A DNA stretch of 51,358 nt from Elainella sp. Prado103 (GTDB lineage Bacteria > Cyanobacteriota > Cyanobacteriia > Elainellales > Elainellaceae). Of this stretch, positions 33,374 to 42,489 are shown piece after piece. Location: NCBI GenBank assembly GCA_025454395.1, contig JALOOM010000026.1, positions 1 through 51,358 on the forward strand. The letters run 5' to 3'. Made by a program: the position numbers and the translations under genes. Below the pieces are notes generated by a model, which saw only the letters and a list, made by a program, of their open reading frames with translations, made no database searches and was not told where the DNA came from. Within the stretch, counting starts at the first letter, position 1; every line of letters starts with the position of its first letter.

Positions 33374-33488
33374 GGATACCTTGCCTCTTCCAACCTCCAG
33401 CTTCCACTCTACCGCACTCTCTCCGACCCAGCCTGGGCGGAAAACCCACCGTTGTCAGCGCTGCGATCCACCCCTGGCTGAGCCTCAC

Positions 33489-36221
33489 CTAGACCGATCG
33501 CGATGGTTGATCCCAGACCCAGTAGATTAGCCAGATCGCCATGGCTCGTAGGTAGTGGCTGGCCCGGAAGGTGCCAACAGCGGTAATGGCTTCGGGCGTG
33601 CGAAACTGTAACCCATGGTCATATACCTGCTGGACAACTGCTTGCGTGAGTTGCAAGGCTTCCGATCGCATTCCCATTTGGATCAAAAAAGCGGCTAATC
33701 CAAAGTTAATGCCTGTCCAAACTTCCAGCGGGTGGGTGTCGTTGGGGTTCACTGGAGAGCCATCTGGCAGCAATCCGTTGGCCGCTCCATACTGACCCTG
33801 ATGGAAGTTCAAAAAACAGGACTCATAGACTGATCGCAAAGCGGCAGCCGCGCAGTCCAACGGCACAACATCGGGGAGTCCTAATAACGCAGCATAAAAC
33901 TGCCCACAGAGCTGATCGGCCATCACCACCGCCGATCCACTTTCGCTATCTAAGCGGTAGTAACGCCCATTCCACAACGTCGGGTGATAGATCGATCGGG
34001 CTTGCGTCAGCCAGGTTTGATAGCGTTGAATACAGGTGGCAATCGATTGTTGAGGCTGGTGTTGAGGCTGGCGGGCTGCGGCTTCTTGGAGGTTCTGCTC
34101 AGGAGAGGGCTGCTCAGAAGAAGGGCGATCGGGAGCTAGCTGATGCAGGAGGATCTGACCGATCGCGATCGCGGCCTCCAGGGCAGCAATCCATAATCCG
34201 CCACAGTAGGCACTGACTCCTTGCAGTCTCCAGTCATCGAAGGTTTGATCGGGAGCACCAGAGTTTTCGGGAATGCCATCCCCATCCCAGTCAAACTGCT
34301 TTAAATAATCCAGAGCGGCCACCACCGCCCCCCAGCAGTCTTGCAGAAATGCTTGATCCTGACTGCCCGTCAACAAAAAGGTGCGATAGACTTGCAACAC
34401 AAAATCACTGCCTAAATCCTTCCAGAGGTTACAGTCTTGATAGGCGGTGTAATTGGTCTTTTCCCAGGGATGTTCGTTGGGGGCTCCTAAGTCGTGGGGG
34501 GTCGCATTGGCGGTTTTCCGGACTGCCAGATGCTCGTCTGCTCCGATCGTATAGTAGTAGCCAATCACCCGCCGCCGATCGTCTTGGGCTGGGATCGCTC
34601 TGGCAAATGCCCGCAACACTGCTTTATCCAGTTCTGGCCACAGCAGCACGAGGGCGAAAGAGCCATACAGCCGTACATCCAAACTTTCATACCAGCGATA
34701 ATCTAAACATTCCAACACTGCAAATTGACCGACCGGATCCCGATCGGTGGCCGCCGACCATAAGGCTCCACCATCCGTCAGGAGATACAGTTCGTTGAAC
34801 AATGCCATTTTCATCCAATCCGGCAGATCCGATCGACTGAGGATTGGGTGCTGCCATTGTTGAATCTGCTGTTGCCACTCGAAAGCTCGCTGTAACCCGG
34901 CTGTAGCGATCCGCCAGGCATTCGCACCATTGCGTCCCCAAAAGTCGGTGTAGCGCCGATCATACTTCACCCCTTGAGCAAACTCCGTCACCGGAAAATC
35001 CCAACTCAAGCTAAACGGAATTTGCCGGATCTCACCCGGTTGTAGGGTAAACCGAACTGCGATCCCAACAGCCACTTGTTCACCAGGCTGAGCAGGCTGC
35101 GATCCCAATCCCGCGCTTGGTTGGCCATCAACGACTGGGGAATCCATCCCAAAATCGATCGAACTGGATCCTAATGAACCCGTTTGGGCAAAGGGAGACC
35201 AAATTTCATCCCCATCTCCAAGCGGATTCCAGCGATCATTGACGAAGACTTCTATTCCGTCTGCCTTCGACGTGGCGATACACCATTCACCGTCTCCTTC
35301 TTGCAGATCGGTTGGCTGATCTGCCTGACCAGTTTTTGCCTGACCAGTTTCTGCCTGACCAGTTGACGTGAACCGGGGAGCCGATCGATCGCGCTGCCGA
35401 CTCATGACAATGCCGATCGCATCTTCCGCCGAGCGAATCTGACTGATCTGTCCTGCGCTGTCACCCCAAGCGGGCTGATATTCATACACCGGACTTCCAT
35501 CATCCCGGATTTTAATTTCCGGTGATGCCAGGGTATTGCGAAACCAACCGGCTGTATGGTGCCAGGTCAGTAAAATACTGAGGGTGATGGGCCGATCGGT
35601 CGGATTTGCGGCTGTCCAGGTAAATAGGGCGATCGGATAGCTGGTTTCTTGATAATTTCCGGGCAAAATCGGCGAAAATTGCTCACAGGTCAGCTTGGCT
35701 TGAAACACCCGATCGTAGACAAACCAACTGCGCGGATACAAGGCGTGATAGCTGCCAGTGGTTTGAGGTGTAGCAGAACATTCGACTGAACTGTCCACCG
35801 CTTCTGTTTGGGTGGATCGATCGCTCCGATCTGGATACCACTGCCAACTGGCGAGTGTGCCGTCGGTCGGAGCCTCAGTGCAGAGGGCATAGGCTTGAGT
35901 TACTGCCTCTAATGAATTGAACTCACTCTGACTGGATGCAGGGCCTGTCCCAGTCCCACCCACTTGTTCAAACACACTAAATTGGCAGGCTGGCAAACTC
36001 CGAAACAGGTGCTCGCCTCCATCCAGATGCCAGAGGTTAAAATCCCCTTTTGGCGATCGGCCAATGCAGCCCGCTCCAAAGCCACCCAACGGCATCCCAT
36101 GCCACGGCCCATCATCAATATTACTGGGATAACGCACTCGGTAGGGATGCGCCCATCCTGCTCCGATCGCCCGCTGCCAAGCCGCTGCTGGAATTTCAAC
36201 TACAGACTGCATTTTTTTCAT
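33489..36221 (-). CDS. GH116 family beta-glucosidase (GBA2-type glucosylceramidase)
   Basis: 910 residues, similar to GBA2/bile-acid beta-glucosidase proteins. The N-terminal beta-sandwich has WHGMPLGGFGAGCIGRSPKGDFNLWHLD (about 38-66). The C-terminal (alpha/alpha)6 barrel has FAVLECLDYRWYESLDVRLYG with candidate nucleophile E504, and DQTFDDW (658-664) with the acid/base aspartate, then SAYCGGLWIAALEAA. The family cleaves beta-glucosides including glucosylceramide; the physiological substrate in cyanobacteria is not known. An in-frame 15-bp repeat encodes TGQAE-TGQAK-TGQAD around residues 288-302. A Gln/Pro-rich insertion lies at about 695-725. No signal peptide, so cytoplasmic. Confidence 0.9.
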   Translation of the reverse strand: MKKMQSVVEIPAAAWQRAIGAGWAHPYRVRYPSNIDDGPWHGMPLGGFGAGCIGRSPKGDFNLWHLDGGEHLFRSLPACQFSVFEQVGGTGTGPASSQSEFNSLEAVTQAYALCTEAPTDGTLASWQWYPDRSDRSTQTEAVDSSVECSATPQTTGSYHALYPRSWFVYDRVFQAKLTCEQFSPILPGNYQETSYPIALFTWTAANPTDRPITLSILLTWHHTAGWFRNTLASPEIKIRDDGSPVYEYQPAWGDSAGQISQIRSAEDAIGIVMSRQRDRSAPRFTSTGQAETGQAKTGQADQPTDLQEGDGEWCIATSKADGIEVFVNDRWNPLGDGDEIWSPFAQTGSLGSSSIDFGMDSPVVDGQPSAGLGSQPAQPGEQVAVGIAVRFTLQPGEIRQIPFSLSWDFPVTEFAQGVKYDRRYTDFWGRNGANAWRIATAGLQRAFEWQQQIQQWQHPILSRSDLPDWMKMALFNELYLLTDGGALWSAATDRDPVGQFAVLECLDYRWYESLDVRLYGSFALVLLWPELDKAVLRAFARAIPAQDDRRRVIGYYYTIGADEHLAVRKTANATPHDLGAPNEHPWEKTNYTAYQDCNLWKDLGSDFVLQVYRTFLLTGSQDQAFLQDCWGAVVAALDYLKQFDWDGDGIPENSGAPDQTFDDWRLQGVSAYCGGLWIAALEAAIAIGQILLHQLAPDRPSSEQPSPEQNLQEAAARQPQHQPQQSIATCIQRYQTWLTQARSIYHPTLWNGRYYRLDSESGSAVVMADQLCGQFYAALLGLPDVVPLDCAAAALRSVYESCFLNFHQGQYGAANGLLPDGSPVNPNDTHPLEVWTGINFGLAAFLIQMGMRSEALQLTQAVVQQVYDHGLQFRTPEAITAVGTFRASHYLRAMAIWLIYWVWDQPSRSV
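35321..35365. repeat. In-frame tandem repeat, 3 x 15 bp
   Basis: CTGCCTGACCAGTTT with single-base variants occurs three times inside the GH116 gene and encodes three TGQA(E/K/D) units on the minus strand, in a surface loop of the N-terminal domain. Confidence 0.9.
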
Positions 36222-36260
36222 AGTTTGGTTCTAGGGCTGTTTGATGCGGGAGCAGTTCGG

Positions 36261-36290
36261 TTCTGTTTGATTCTGTTTGATTCTGTTTGA
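36261..36290. repeat. Tandem repeat, 3 x 10 bp
   Basis: TTCTGTTTGA is repeated three times exactly, 40 bases upstream of the GH116 start, in its probable leader. Confidence 0.92.
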
Positions 36291-36511
36291 TTTTAGGGCA
36301 AAACGAGATCTGACCCCGCACCCCGCACCCTGCGCAAAAGTCTAAACAGGCAGGCCTTCAAAAACTACGGTTTTCCGATTGGGTTTTGATAATATTATTG
36401 GCGATTTTTGATACAATCTTTCCGTAGCGGCAGGTTTACGATAGGCAAAACTGGTTTGAGCCTGCTTCATTTTCCGATCCTGTGTCTTTATCAGTTCGAC
36501 TGAGCATCACC

Positions 36512-37039
36512 ATGCAGCCACTTCGCATCATCCCCCAGCAAGATTCTGATTGGTTTTACTATTTCGCCTATGGTTCTTGCATGTGTCCAGTCGATCTGAA
36601 GCGATCACTGGGAGAAAGCACCCATGAGTTTGTGGTCGGAACTGCCACCCTGGCTGATTATCGATTAGGCTTTTTTCGACGATCGGAGCGGCGAAATTGC
36701 GGCGTTCTGGATGTGATTTGCTCAACTGGTGATCAAGTTGAGGGCGTACTTTATCGACTGCCGATTCGATTGAGCGATCGGCTAGATGAACGGGAGGAAG
36801 GATACCAACACGAAATCATTGAGGTGCATTGCAACAATCAACGCTATGCCAATGTGCGAACCTACACAGTGATTGAAAAGTTAACCGAAGAACATGCCCC
36901 TAATGATTGGTATTTCAATGTTGTTCTCAGAGGAGCCATTACCTGTGGGCTACCTGAACAATATTGCTGGAATCTCTTTCACCACATGCACCACTTGCAA
37001 CAAAGAGCATACACCCCGAATCAATTGCGATCGGCCTGA
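36512..37039 (+). CDS. Gamma-glutamylcyclotransferase-like protein
   Basis: Starting at ATG 36512 gives 175 residues (a GTG at 36482 would add ten). The motif YFAYGSCM (17-24) is the GGCT-fold substrate loop (YGS). The catalytic glutamate is expected in LDEREEGYQHEII, after LYRLP. GGCT-like enzymes release 5-oxoproline from gamma-glutamyl compounds, for example in glutathione turnover. The extra MCPVDLKRSLG after YGS is usual in cyanobacterial members. The substrate is unproven. It has no operon partner; the kinase gene begins 243 bases later. Confidence 0.88.
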   Translation: MQPLRIIPQQDSDWFYYFAYGSCMCPVDLKRSLGESTHEFVVGTATLADYRLGFFRRSERRNCGVLDVICSTGDQVEGVLYRLPIRLSDRLDEREEGYQHEIIEVHCNNQRYANVRTYTVIEKLTEEHAPNDWYFNVVLRGAITCGLPEQYCWNLFHHMHHLQQRAYTPNQLRSA

Positions 37040-37282
37040 CCCTCGCTCATCCTTGGCTTACAGATTTAAGTGATAATGCCTAAAATTGGAGATGCATTTG
37101 ATACATCCAGGATCCGCTAACAGAGAGCCGATCCCGCCTGAAAGTCTATGGGCAATTCCGGATCCAGCCCTTGTGCATCGATTCTCTAGATCCCTGTTCG
37201 CGAACCTCAGACAGCGGGAACTCTAGAGCTATCGTGAAAGACTCATCCGATTGATGGAGAGTCTACAGAGGGAAACTGAACT

Positions 37283-38719
37283 ATGGGGTTATCAGTAATG
37301 ATCCCGGATGAAACCGTGCTTTGCAACCTGAAACAATCGTCACCGTCTACTCAAGCGCTGCCGCAACTTCAAACGCTGGAATCACTTGGTCTATTAGAGT
37401 CCGATAGCGTTCCTATTTTTGAAGAAGCAACTCAAACTGCGGCACATTTTCTGAATGCACCAATTTGCGTTCTGGGCATTCTCGATCGGGATCGCGTATG
37501 GTTTAAATCGGCAGTTGGACTGTCTCGGATCGGGCTAATGAATAGTTTGGCAGCATCGCGCCAATTGCCACGACAGGAAGCTTTCTGCGCTCAGGTTGCA
37601 GAGAGTCAGCGCGTTTTGATGATCACGGATGCCAGTGCTGATCCGAATTTTGCCCCTTTGCAACTGGTTCAGCGCTATGGTATCCGCTCCTACTTGGGCG
37701 TGCCGCTCTTCGCCACCGATGGACAATGTATTGGTAGCCTTGCCGTGATGGGATTGGCTCCTCGAAGCTTTTCTGACCAAGAAATGGCATTCCTGGAGTT
37801 GATCGCCCGCTGGTGTATGAGTGAATTTGAACGAGAACGTCTCCAAAAACAAACCTATCTGCCCACTTCGATCGCCTCACTTGTCTCTTCGGCAAACTCC
37901 TCACCCGCTCAATCTCTGACTCCATCTGCTGTGAAGGCAACCTTGCTGTCTCAAATGACTCAGGAGTTGTGTACGCCGCTGACTTCAATCCTGGGAATGG
38001 CAAAGGTATTGAATCAGAGAATTTATGGAGAACTCTCTGAAAAACAGCAAGAATATATTCAAATCATTCATAATAGCGGTCAATACCTCGTATCGCTCGT
38101 GAATGAAATCATGGAGCTGGGTGCTTTGAATGATCAAGACCTGGATCTAAATTTAGCTCCCGTCGATATCGAAATGCTCTGTCAGCAGGCGATCGCCACC
38201 TTAACCCAAGTCGCCCAACGCCGCGATCAACAATTGCAACTCACGGTTGAACCGGGTAATCGCATTTGGCTACTCGACAAAGATAAAGTCCGTCAGATGG
38301 TTTACCATTTGGTGTTTGGCGTAATTCAAGATTCCAGTACCGACAGTGTGATCCGAATTCATATCTCTCGGAAACAAAACACGCTTCAGATCTCGGCGTG
38401 GGCCTCCCACCCTTGGCTAGGCGAGGGGTTACCCCAAATCCCACTGGCCACGCAGCAAGCCCTCAATCCATGGGGTGGCTCAGACGCTTGCCTCTCGGAT
38501 TGGCAACCCGGGAGTGCAGCGCCACCATCTGGAGCTTCAACAGCAACGCTACAACCCGAAGACACCCGACAACAGTTAGGGCTGATGCTGAGTCGTCAAC
38601 TTGCAGAACTCCATGCAGGGGACATCATTGTGCAGGGCTCAAGCGAAGAAGGCTACCGCTATGTGCTCCGCTTACCTCAAATTAAAAATGGACAGGAAGC
38701 GGCACTGCGACACATCTAG
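37283..38719 (+). CDS. GAF domain sensor histidine kinase homologue with degenerate H-box
   Basis: 478 residues. A GAF domain spans about 45-190 (ICVLGILDRDRVWFKSAVGL, FCAQVAESQRVLMITDASAD, RSYLGVPLFATDGQCIGSL). A HisKA-like segment follows at about 215-280, reading SQMTQELCTPLTSILG, where the consensus is S-H-E-L-R-T-P-L. The phosphorylated His is thus Q227 and the Arg is Cys. The ATPase region (about 300-465) keeps LDKDKVRQMVYHL and QQLGLMLSRQLAELHAG, but the N-box asparagine is not evident. The GAF-HisKA-HATPase order is that of Hik2/CSK-type redox sensors. It may be a pseudokinase or accept phosphate elsewhere. It precedes ycf3 by 113 bases. GAGGG lies about ten bases before the ATG. Confidence 0.87.
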   Translation: MGLSVMIPDETVLCNLKQSSPSTQALPQLQTLESLGLLESDSVPIFEEATQTAAHFLNAPICVLGILDRDRVWFKSAVGLSRIGLMNSLAASRQLPRQEAFCAQVAESQRVLMITDASADPNFAPLQLVQRYGIRSYLGVPLFATDGQCIGSLAVMGLAPRSFSDQEMAFLELIARWCMSEFERERLQKQTYLPTSIASLVSSANSSPAQSLTPSAVKATLLSQMTQELCTPLTSILGMAKVLNQRIYGELSEKQQEYIQIIHNSGQYLVSLVNEIMELGALNDQDLDLNLAPVDIEMLCQQAIATLTQVAQRRDQQLQLTVEPGNRIWLLDKDKVRQMVYHLVFGVIQDSSTDSVIRIHISRKQNTLQISAWASHPWLGEGLPQIPLATQQALNPWGGSDACLSDWQPGSAAPPSGASTATLQPEDTRQQLGLMLSRQLAELHAGDIIVQGSSEEGYRYVLRLPQIKNGQEAALRHI

Positions 38720-38832
38720 CTCTGCTTCAGCAGGAGCATCATCAAGCAGACAAGGGACAGACAACACGCTATCCTGAATAGGAATGCTGTGCTACGCTTA
38801 TCAACTGCTTTAGAAATCTTGCCGAGGCACTT

Positions 38833-39354
38833 ATGCCCAGATCGCAACGCAACGACAACTTTATTGATAAGTCTTTTACGGTCATGGCAGACTTGATCCT
38901 CAAGCTGCTACCGACAAAATATACTTCGAAACAAGCCTTTGCCTACTATCGAGATGGCATGTCCGCCCAGGCAGATGGTGAATATGCTGAAGCCATGGCG
39001 AACTATGAGGAAGCGCTTTCACTGGAAGAGGATCCTCGTGATCGCAGCTTCATTCTGTACAATATGGGCTTGATCCATGCCAGCAATGGTGAGCATGATC
39101 GCGCTTTAGAGTTGTACCATGAGGCGCTGGAAATGAATCCCAGTATGCCGCAAGCCCTTAACAATATTGCAGTGATCTACCACTATCTAGGGGAACAAGC
39201 CCAAGAAGCAGGGAGCAACGAAGTGGCAGATGATTATTTCGATCGAGCCGCTGACTATTGGCAACGGGCAATCCGCCTCGCACCCAACAACTACATCGAA
39301 GCCCAGAACTGGCTCAAAACCACTGGACGCTCCCGCATTGATGCATTTTTCTAG
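38833..39354 (+). CDS. ycf3: Photosystem I assembly protein Ycf3
   Basis: 173 residues, the family length. It begins [20 protein letters not shown], almost the chloroplast Ycf3 N-terminus. Three TPR units follow: [57 protein letters not shown] and [17 protein letters not shown]. The C-terminal segment has [24 protein letters not shown]. Ycf3 is a thylakoid-associated chaperone that helps assemble PsaA/PsaB. GAGG precedes the ATG. gatC begins 34 bases after its stop, so the two are likely co-transcribed. Confidence 0.97.
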   Translation: MPRSQRNDNFIDKSFTVMADLILKLLPTKYTSKQAFAYYRDGMSAQADGEYAEAMANYEEALSLEEDPRDRSFILYNMGLIHASNGEHDRALELYHEALEMNPSMPQALNNIAVIYHYLGEQAQEAGSNEVADDYFDRAADYWQRAIRLAPNNYIEAQNWLKTTGRSRIDAFF

Positions 39355-39388
39355 GTTTATTGCTCATTTACGGCTCAAACGGCTAACT

Positions 39389-39694
39389 ATGCTTGATCGT
39401 GAACAGGTTCTTAAAGTTGCTCATCTTGCTCGTCTGGAGCTTACGCCAGCCGAAGAAGCCCAATTCACTACTCAGTTAGGTGACATTCTGGAGTATTTTG
39501 AGCAGTTAAGCCAACTGGATACTTCTGAGGTTCAGCCAACAGCCCGGGCGATCGATGTGAGCAATGTCACCCGTCCCGATCAGTGGGAAGCTTATCGCGA
39601 TCGGGATTTGATTGTGCAAAGTGCTCCAGCACCAGAGACTACGTTGCAGGGCGATTTCTTCAAAGTTCCTAAAATTATCGGCGGTGAAGATTAG
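39389..39694 (+). CDS. gatC: Asp-tRNA(Asn)/Glu-tRNA(Gln) amidotransferase subunit C
   Basis: 101 residues starting MLDREQVLKVAHLARLELTP, the GatC signature, with LGDILEYFEQLSQLDTSEV in the middle and VPKIIGGED at the end. GatC stabilises the GatCAB complex that converts Glu-tRNA(Gln) to Gln-tRNA(Gln), needed in cyanobacteria that lack glutaminyl-tRNA synthetase. The frame is open upstream inside ycf3 (from 39230), but the conserved start is at 39389. gatA and gatB are not in the window. The 34-base gap to ycf3 suggests read-through transcription from it. Confidence 0.96.
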   Translation: MLDREQVLKVAHLARLELTPAEEAQFTTQLGDILEYFEQLSQLDTSEVQPTARAIDVSNVTRPDQWEAYRDRDLIVQSAPAPETTLQGDFFKVPKIIGGED

Positions 39695-39829
39695 TCGCAT
39701 CAGCCAGAGCAGCATCGAATTGCGAGAGTCGGTAGCCTGATGCAGGCATTAATCTGCTGATGCTGACACTGACTCACGACTTTCAGCTTCTCAAGGAGCA
39801 GGGGTAGAGTGGGAATCGGGCTAAATTAA

Positions 39830-39862
39830 ATAGCTGGTCAATAGCTGGTCAATAGCTGGGCT
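39830..39862. repeat. Tandem repeat, 3 x 11 bp
   Basis: ATAGCTGGTCA twice and a variant third copy (ATAGCTGGGCT) lie about 20 bases upstream of the small membrane-protein start. Confidence 0.9.
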
Positions 39863-39884
39863 GAATGATTTACGAGGCTTAACC

Positions 39885-40256
39885 GTGACGCTGAAGGAGT
39901 TTTGGCTACTGGTAGTGGCAATTTTGGCGAGTGTCGGGGGGCAGTTTTTGCTAAAAGCAGGTGCCCTGAAGCTCGGTAAAGTCAGTACTGAAAATTGGTT
40001 GAACCACCTCTTGAGCATTGCTACAGTGCCCGAACTGCTTGCGGGCTTAACCGCCTATGCAATCGGGGCGATCGCCTACATCCTCCTTTTGACGCGCGTT
40101 AACCTCAGTATTGCTGGCCCAGCAATTGCCCTCAGCTACGTATTTTCAGTGTTATTAGGTTACTTCGTGTTTCGAGAACCCGTGACTGGGGCGCGAGTGA
40201 TGGGCGTAGGCCTGATCGTCTGTGGAGTATTGCTCGTAGTTTGGCAAAAGCGTTGA
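39885..40256 (+). CDS. Small four-helix transporter, EamA/SMR-like
   Basis: 123 residues with four membrane helices, starting at GTG 39885 with GAGG seven bases upstream. Features are VAILASVGGQFLLKAGALKLG in helix 1 and NLSIAGPAIALSYVFSVLLGYFVFREPVTGARVMGVGLIVCGVLLV at the C-terminus. These are EamA (DMT-superfamily) half-size features similar to small multidrug resistance pumps and ArnE/F-like flippases. The E in helix 1 that is essential in EmrE is not obvious, and the family is broad, so the substrate is unknown. It converges on the DHH phosphoesterase. Confidence 0.8.
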   Translation: MTLKEFWLLVVAILASVGGQFLLKAGALKLGKVSTENWLNHLLSIATVPELLAGLTAYAIGAIAYILLLTRVNLSIAGPAIALSYVFSVLLGYFVFREPVTGARVMGVGLIVCGVLLVVWQKR

Positions 40257-40374
40257 AGCGTACTCGATCGGGGAACCTAGAACCTAGTGGGCTTTGCAAA
40301 CAGGCGAGTGGAGATGCGCAGGGCAGAGGAGAGAATCCGGCAGTGGTATGGATCCTCCCTTCCATCGGAGTGGC

Positions 40375-41655
40375 TTAGATGGTCGAAATGATGTCGTTTT
40401 CGGGGTTAATTAGCCGGAAGAGCTTCTGCTTAATCTGAGCATCAAACACCTCCCACTTCATCCGGGTGTATTCAGAATTTTCGTTGAACCCAGATAGGAA
40501 GCCCATCGGAATCTCAAAGCCACCCGCCATCGATCGCCCACCGCCAAAGAATCGACCCTGGGCATCTTGACCAAAGGCTTCTTTGATGAACTCATCAGGA
40601 TCCAGGGTGAGTTTCGAGGTACGTAAGGAGCCGATTACGACTTCTAACTCCTCATCTTCGTCATGGACGATCCCATAGACCACCGCCGTATGAACGTTCT
40701 CTTCTGTAACCAGAAAATCCGCAGCTTGTGGAATCGCATCCCGATCGTCGTAGCGCAGGTAGCCGACTCCAGCGATCGAGAAATTATTTTGCAGCACCCG
40801 ATTACGCAGGGAGCGCTCGATCACATCCATGACTCGCTTCGATCGGGAGGCATAGAGGATGGAGTTGAGCAATTGGGCATCACTAAACCGACTGAGGTAG
40901 GCTGAGGCTAGAAAATCCTCTTCCTGGGCTTGCATGAGGCTATTCGTATCCGATCGCAGCCCATGCATCAATGCCGTGGCACATTTAACATGCTCACTGT
41001 TGTTGGTATTGAAGCTGAGCAAACCCGCTTGTAAATACTGCACCAGAATGGTAGCTGTGGCTCGGACTTGCGGGCGCAAATCGATAAACTCGGCTTTCAG
41101 TTCGCCTTGAGAGGCATGGTGATCAATCACGACTGCGATCGGTAAGCCTGCCTGCTGCACATAGGGCATCAGTTGAGTAGTTGTTCCCTGGTTGTCAATA
41201 AAAACGCAGCTCTGATAGGCAGACCAGTCTTTCTCCTTCAAGACCTGAGGAGTCCAGCGTTGGGCAGGCAGCCCTGTCAGACGCACCAGCGCAATGTTTT
41301 CTTGATGACTGAGGGCCCCAGCGTAGACAATATCGCAGCGAATGTCATACTGTTGGGCGATCAATTTATAAGCCCAAGCACAGGAAAGGGCATCGGGATC
41401 GGGAAAATCTTGCAGGGCCAAAATTTGCCGACTACCTCGATACTGGCCAAGAATCCGCCGAATTTCTTCTACTTTTTGTTCAGTAAGGCTACGAGCTTGG
41501 GAGGTCATCCAGCCCTGAAGTGTGCGAGGAATCACCTCTTTAGAGATGGGTGATGAGCCAGCTATTTCGAGGGAACTAATCTCATCAGTGGTGGCAGGGG
41601 CAGATTCCATCATGAGGGCCAGGCTATTCGGTGAATGAGAAGAATCAAAATCCAT
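40375..41655 (-). CDS. DHH family phosphoesterase (NrnA-like oligoribonuclease/pAp phosphatase)
   Basis: Starting at ATG 41655 gives 426 residues; the frame is open 30 codons further without family similarity. DHH-superfamily motifs appear in order: QDFPDPDALSCAWAYKLI (motif I, D-x-D), CVFIDNQGTT, VVIDHHASQGEL (the DHH motif) and the C-terminal DHHA1-type RFFGGGRSMAGGFEIPMGFL. NrnA-like enzymes degrade very short RNAs and dephosphorylate pAp. The long N-terminus (about 70 residues) is not part of the fold. The GGGH usual in DHHA1 is GGGR here, a substitution worth noting. It lies upstream of nothing on its own strand that suggests an operon. Confidence 0.87.
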   Translation of the reverse strand: MDFDSSHSPNSLALMMESAPATTDEISSLEIAGSSPISKEVIPRTLQGWMTSQARSLTEQKVEEIRRILGQYRGSRQILALQDFPDPDALSCAWAYKLIAQQYDIRCDIVYAGALSHQENIALVRLTGLPAQRWTPQVLKEKDWSAYQSCVFIDNQGTTTQLMPYVQQAGLPIAVVIDHHASQGELKAEFIDLRPQVRATATILVQYLQAGLLSFNTNNSEHVKCATALMHGLRSDTNSLMQAQEEDFLASAYLSRFSDAQLLNSILYASRSKRVMDVIERSLRNRVLQNNFSIAGVGYLRYDDRDAIPQAADFLVTEENVHTAVVYGIVHDEDEELEVVIGSLRTSKLTLDPDEFIKEAFGQDAQGRFFGGGRSMAGGFEIPMGFLSGFNENSEYTRMKWEVFDAQIKQKLFRLINPENDIISTI

Positions 41656-41962
41656 ATGCTTAATTTTACGAATTGACCTGACTGAAACAGGGTTTAATCT
41701 GAACGGTTTACTCAAAACCCTGATGCAAATCAATGGGGCACCCAAACCGGAGATCGCCCGACTACAATGCAGCCTGGTTTTGAGCCATCCAGCCTTGTTC
41801 TGATCTTTGCAAAAAATGAGGCATTCCGCCTTACTCCAACTAGATTCATGCCTTTCGACATAGCCGCAAATCAGTATGAAAAACCTATCCCCCAGTGAGA
41901 ACTAGCAGATGAGCCGTTGCAGAAATCTATACCCCGGACTGGCGAGGGGCAGTGTAAATCAA

Positions 41963-41993
41963 AACCCCTAGCGCATGTCATTTGCCAGGGGTT
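41963..41993 (-). terminator. Rho-independent terminator of the HNH gene
   Basis: On the minus strand a ten-pair stem (AACCCCTGGC with GCTAGGGGTT, one G-T pair) has an 11-base loop and runs into TTTTGATTT. The stem begins inside the HNH stop codon (41992-41994). Confidence 0.6.
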
Positions 41994-42489
41994 AACTACC
42001 AATTACATATTTTTGCCACTCTTGATGCACGCCGCTCTTGACATGTTTGGCCACTTCAAAATAGAGACCGCTATAAGGTCGGTGAGGCTGTTGTCGCATC
42101 ACCATATTGGCTTCTTTCGGGGTTCGATTTCCTTTTTTGACATTGCAGCGCACACAAGCGGTCACCATATTTTCCCAGGTATCCCCCCCTCCACGCGATC
42201 GGGGAATGACGTGATCGAGGGTCAAATCGTCACCCGTGTAGCCACAATATTGGCAAGAGTGCCCATCTCGATGTAAGATGTTTCGGCGAGTTAAGGGGAT
42301 TTCCTTATAGGGAACCCGCACATAGTGACGCAGTCGAATCACCGTCGGCAGCGGAGTGTCAGCATAGACAAATTTCCCATTGTGCTCGACCTGTTCGGCC
42401 TTGCCTTTGATTAGTAAAACGACAGCACGCCGCCAACTTGTGATATTCAGCGGCTCGTAGGAAGCGTTCAAGACCAGAACCTTACCCAT
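41992..42489 (-). CDS. HNH endonuclease
   Basis: 165 residues. The start MGKVLVLNASYEPLNITSWR is conserved among short cyanobacterial/bacterial HNH proteins. Zinc-type Cys pairs are C79/C82 (CQYCG) and C112/C115 (CVRC), and the HNH core is LDHVIPRSRGG (D92, H93) and N107 (WENMVTACVRCN). These stand-alone HNH proteins are common in bacterial chromosomes and are not restriction enzymes as far as known; the cellular role is uncertain. A terminator overlaps its stop codon. The tRNA-Ser gene begins 363 bases beyond its start on the other strand. Confidence 0.93.
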   Translation of the reverse strand: MGKVLVLNASYEPLNITSWRRAVVLLIKGKAEQVEHNGKFVYADTPLPTVIRLRHYVRVPYKEIPLTRRNILHRDGHSCQYCGYTGDDLTLDHVIPRSRGGGDTWENMVTACVRCNVKKGNRTPKEANMVMRQQPHRPYSGLYFEVAKHVKSGVHQEWQKYVIGS

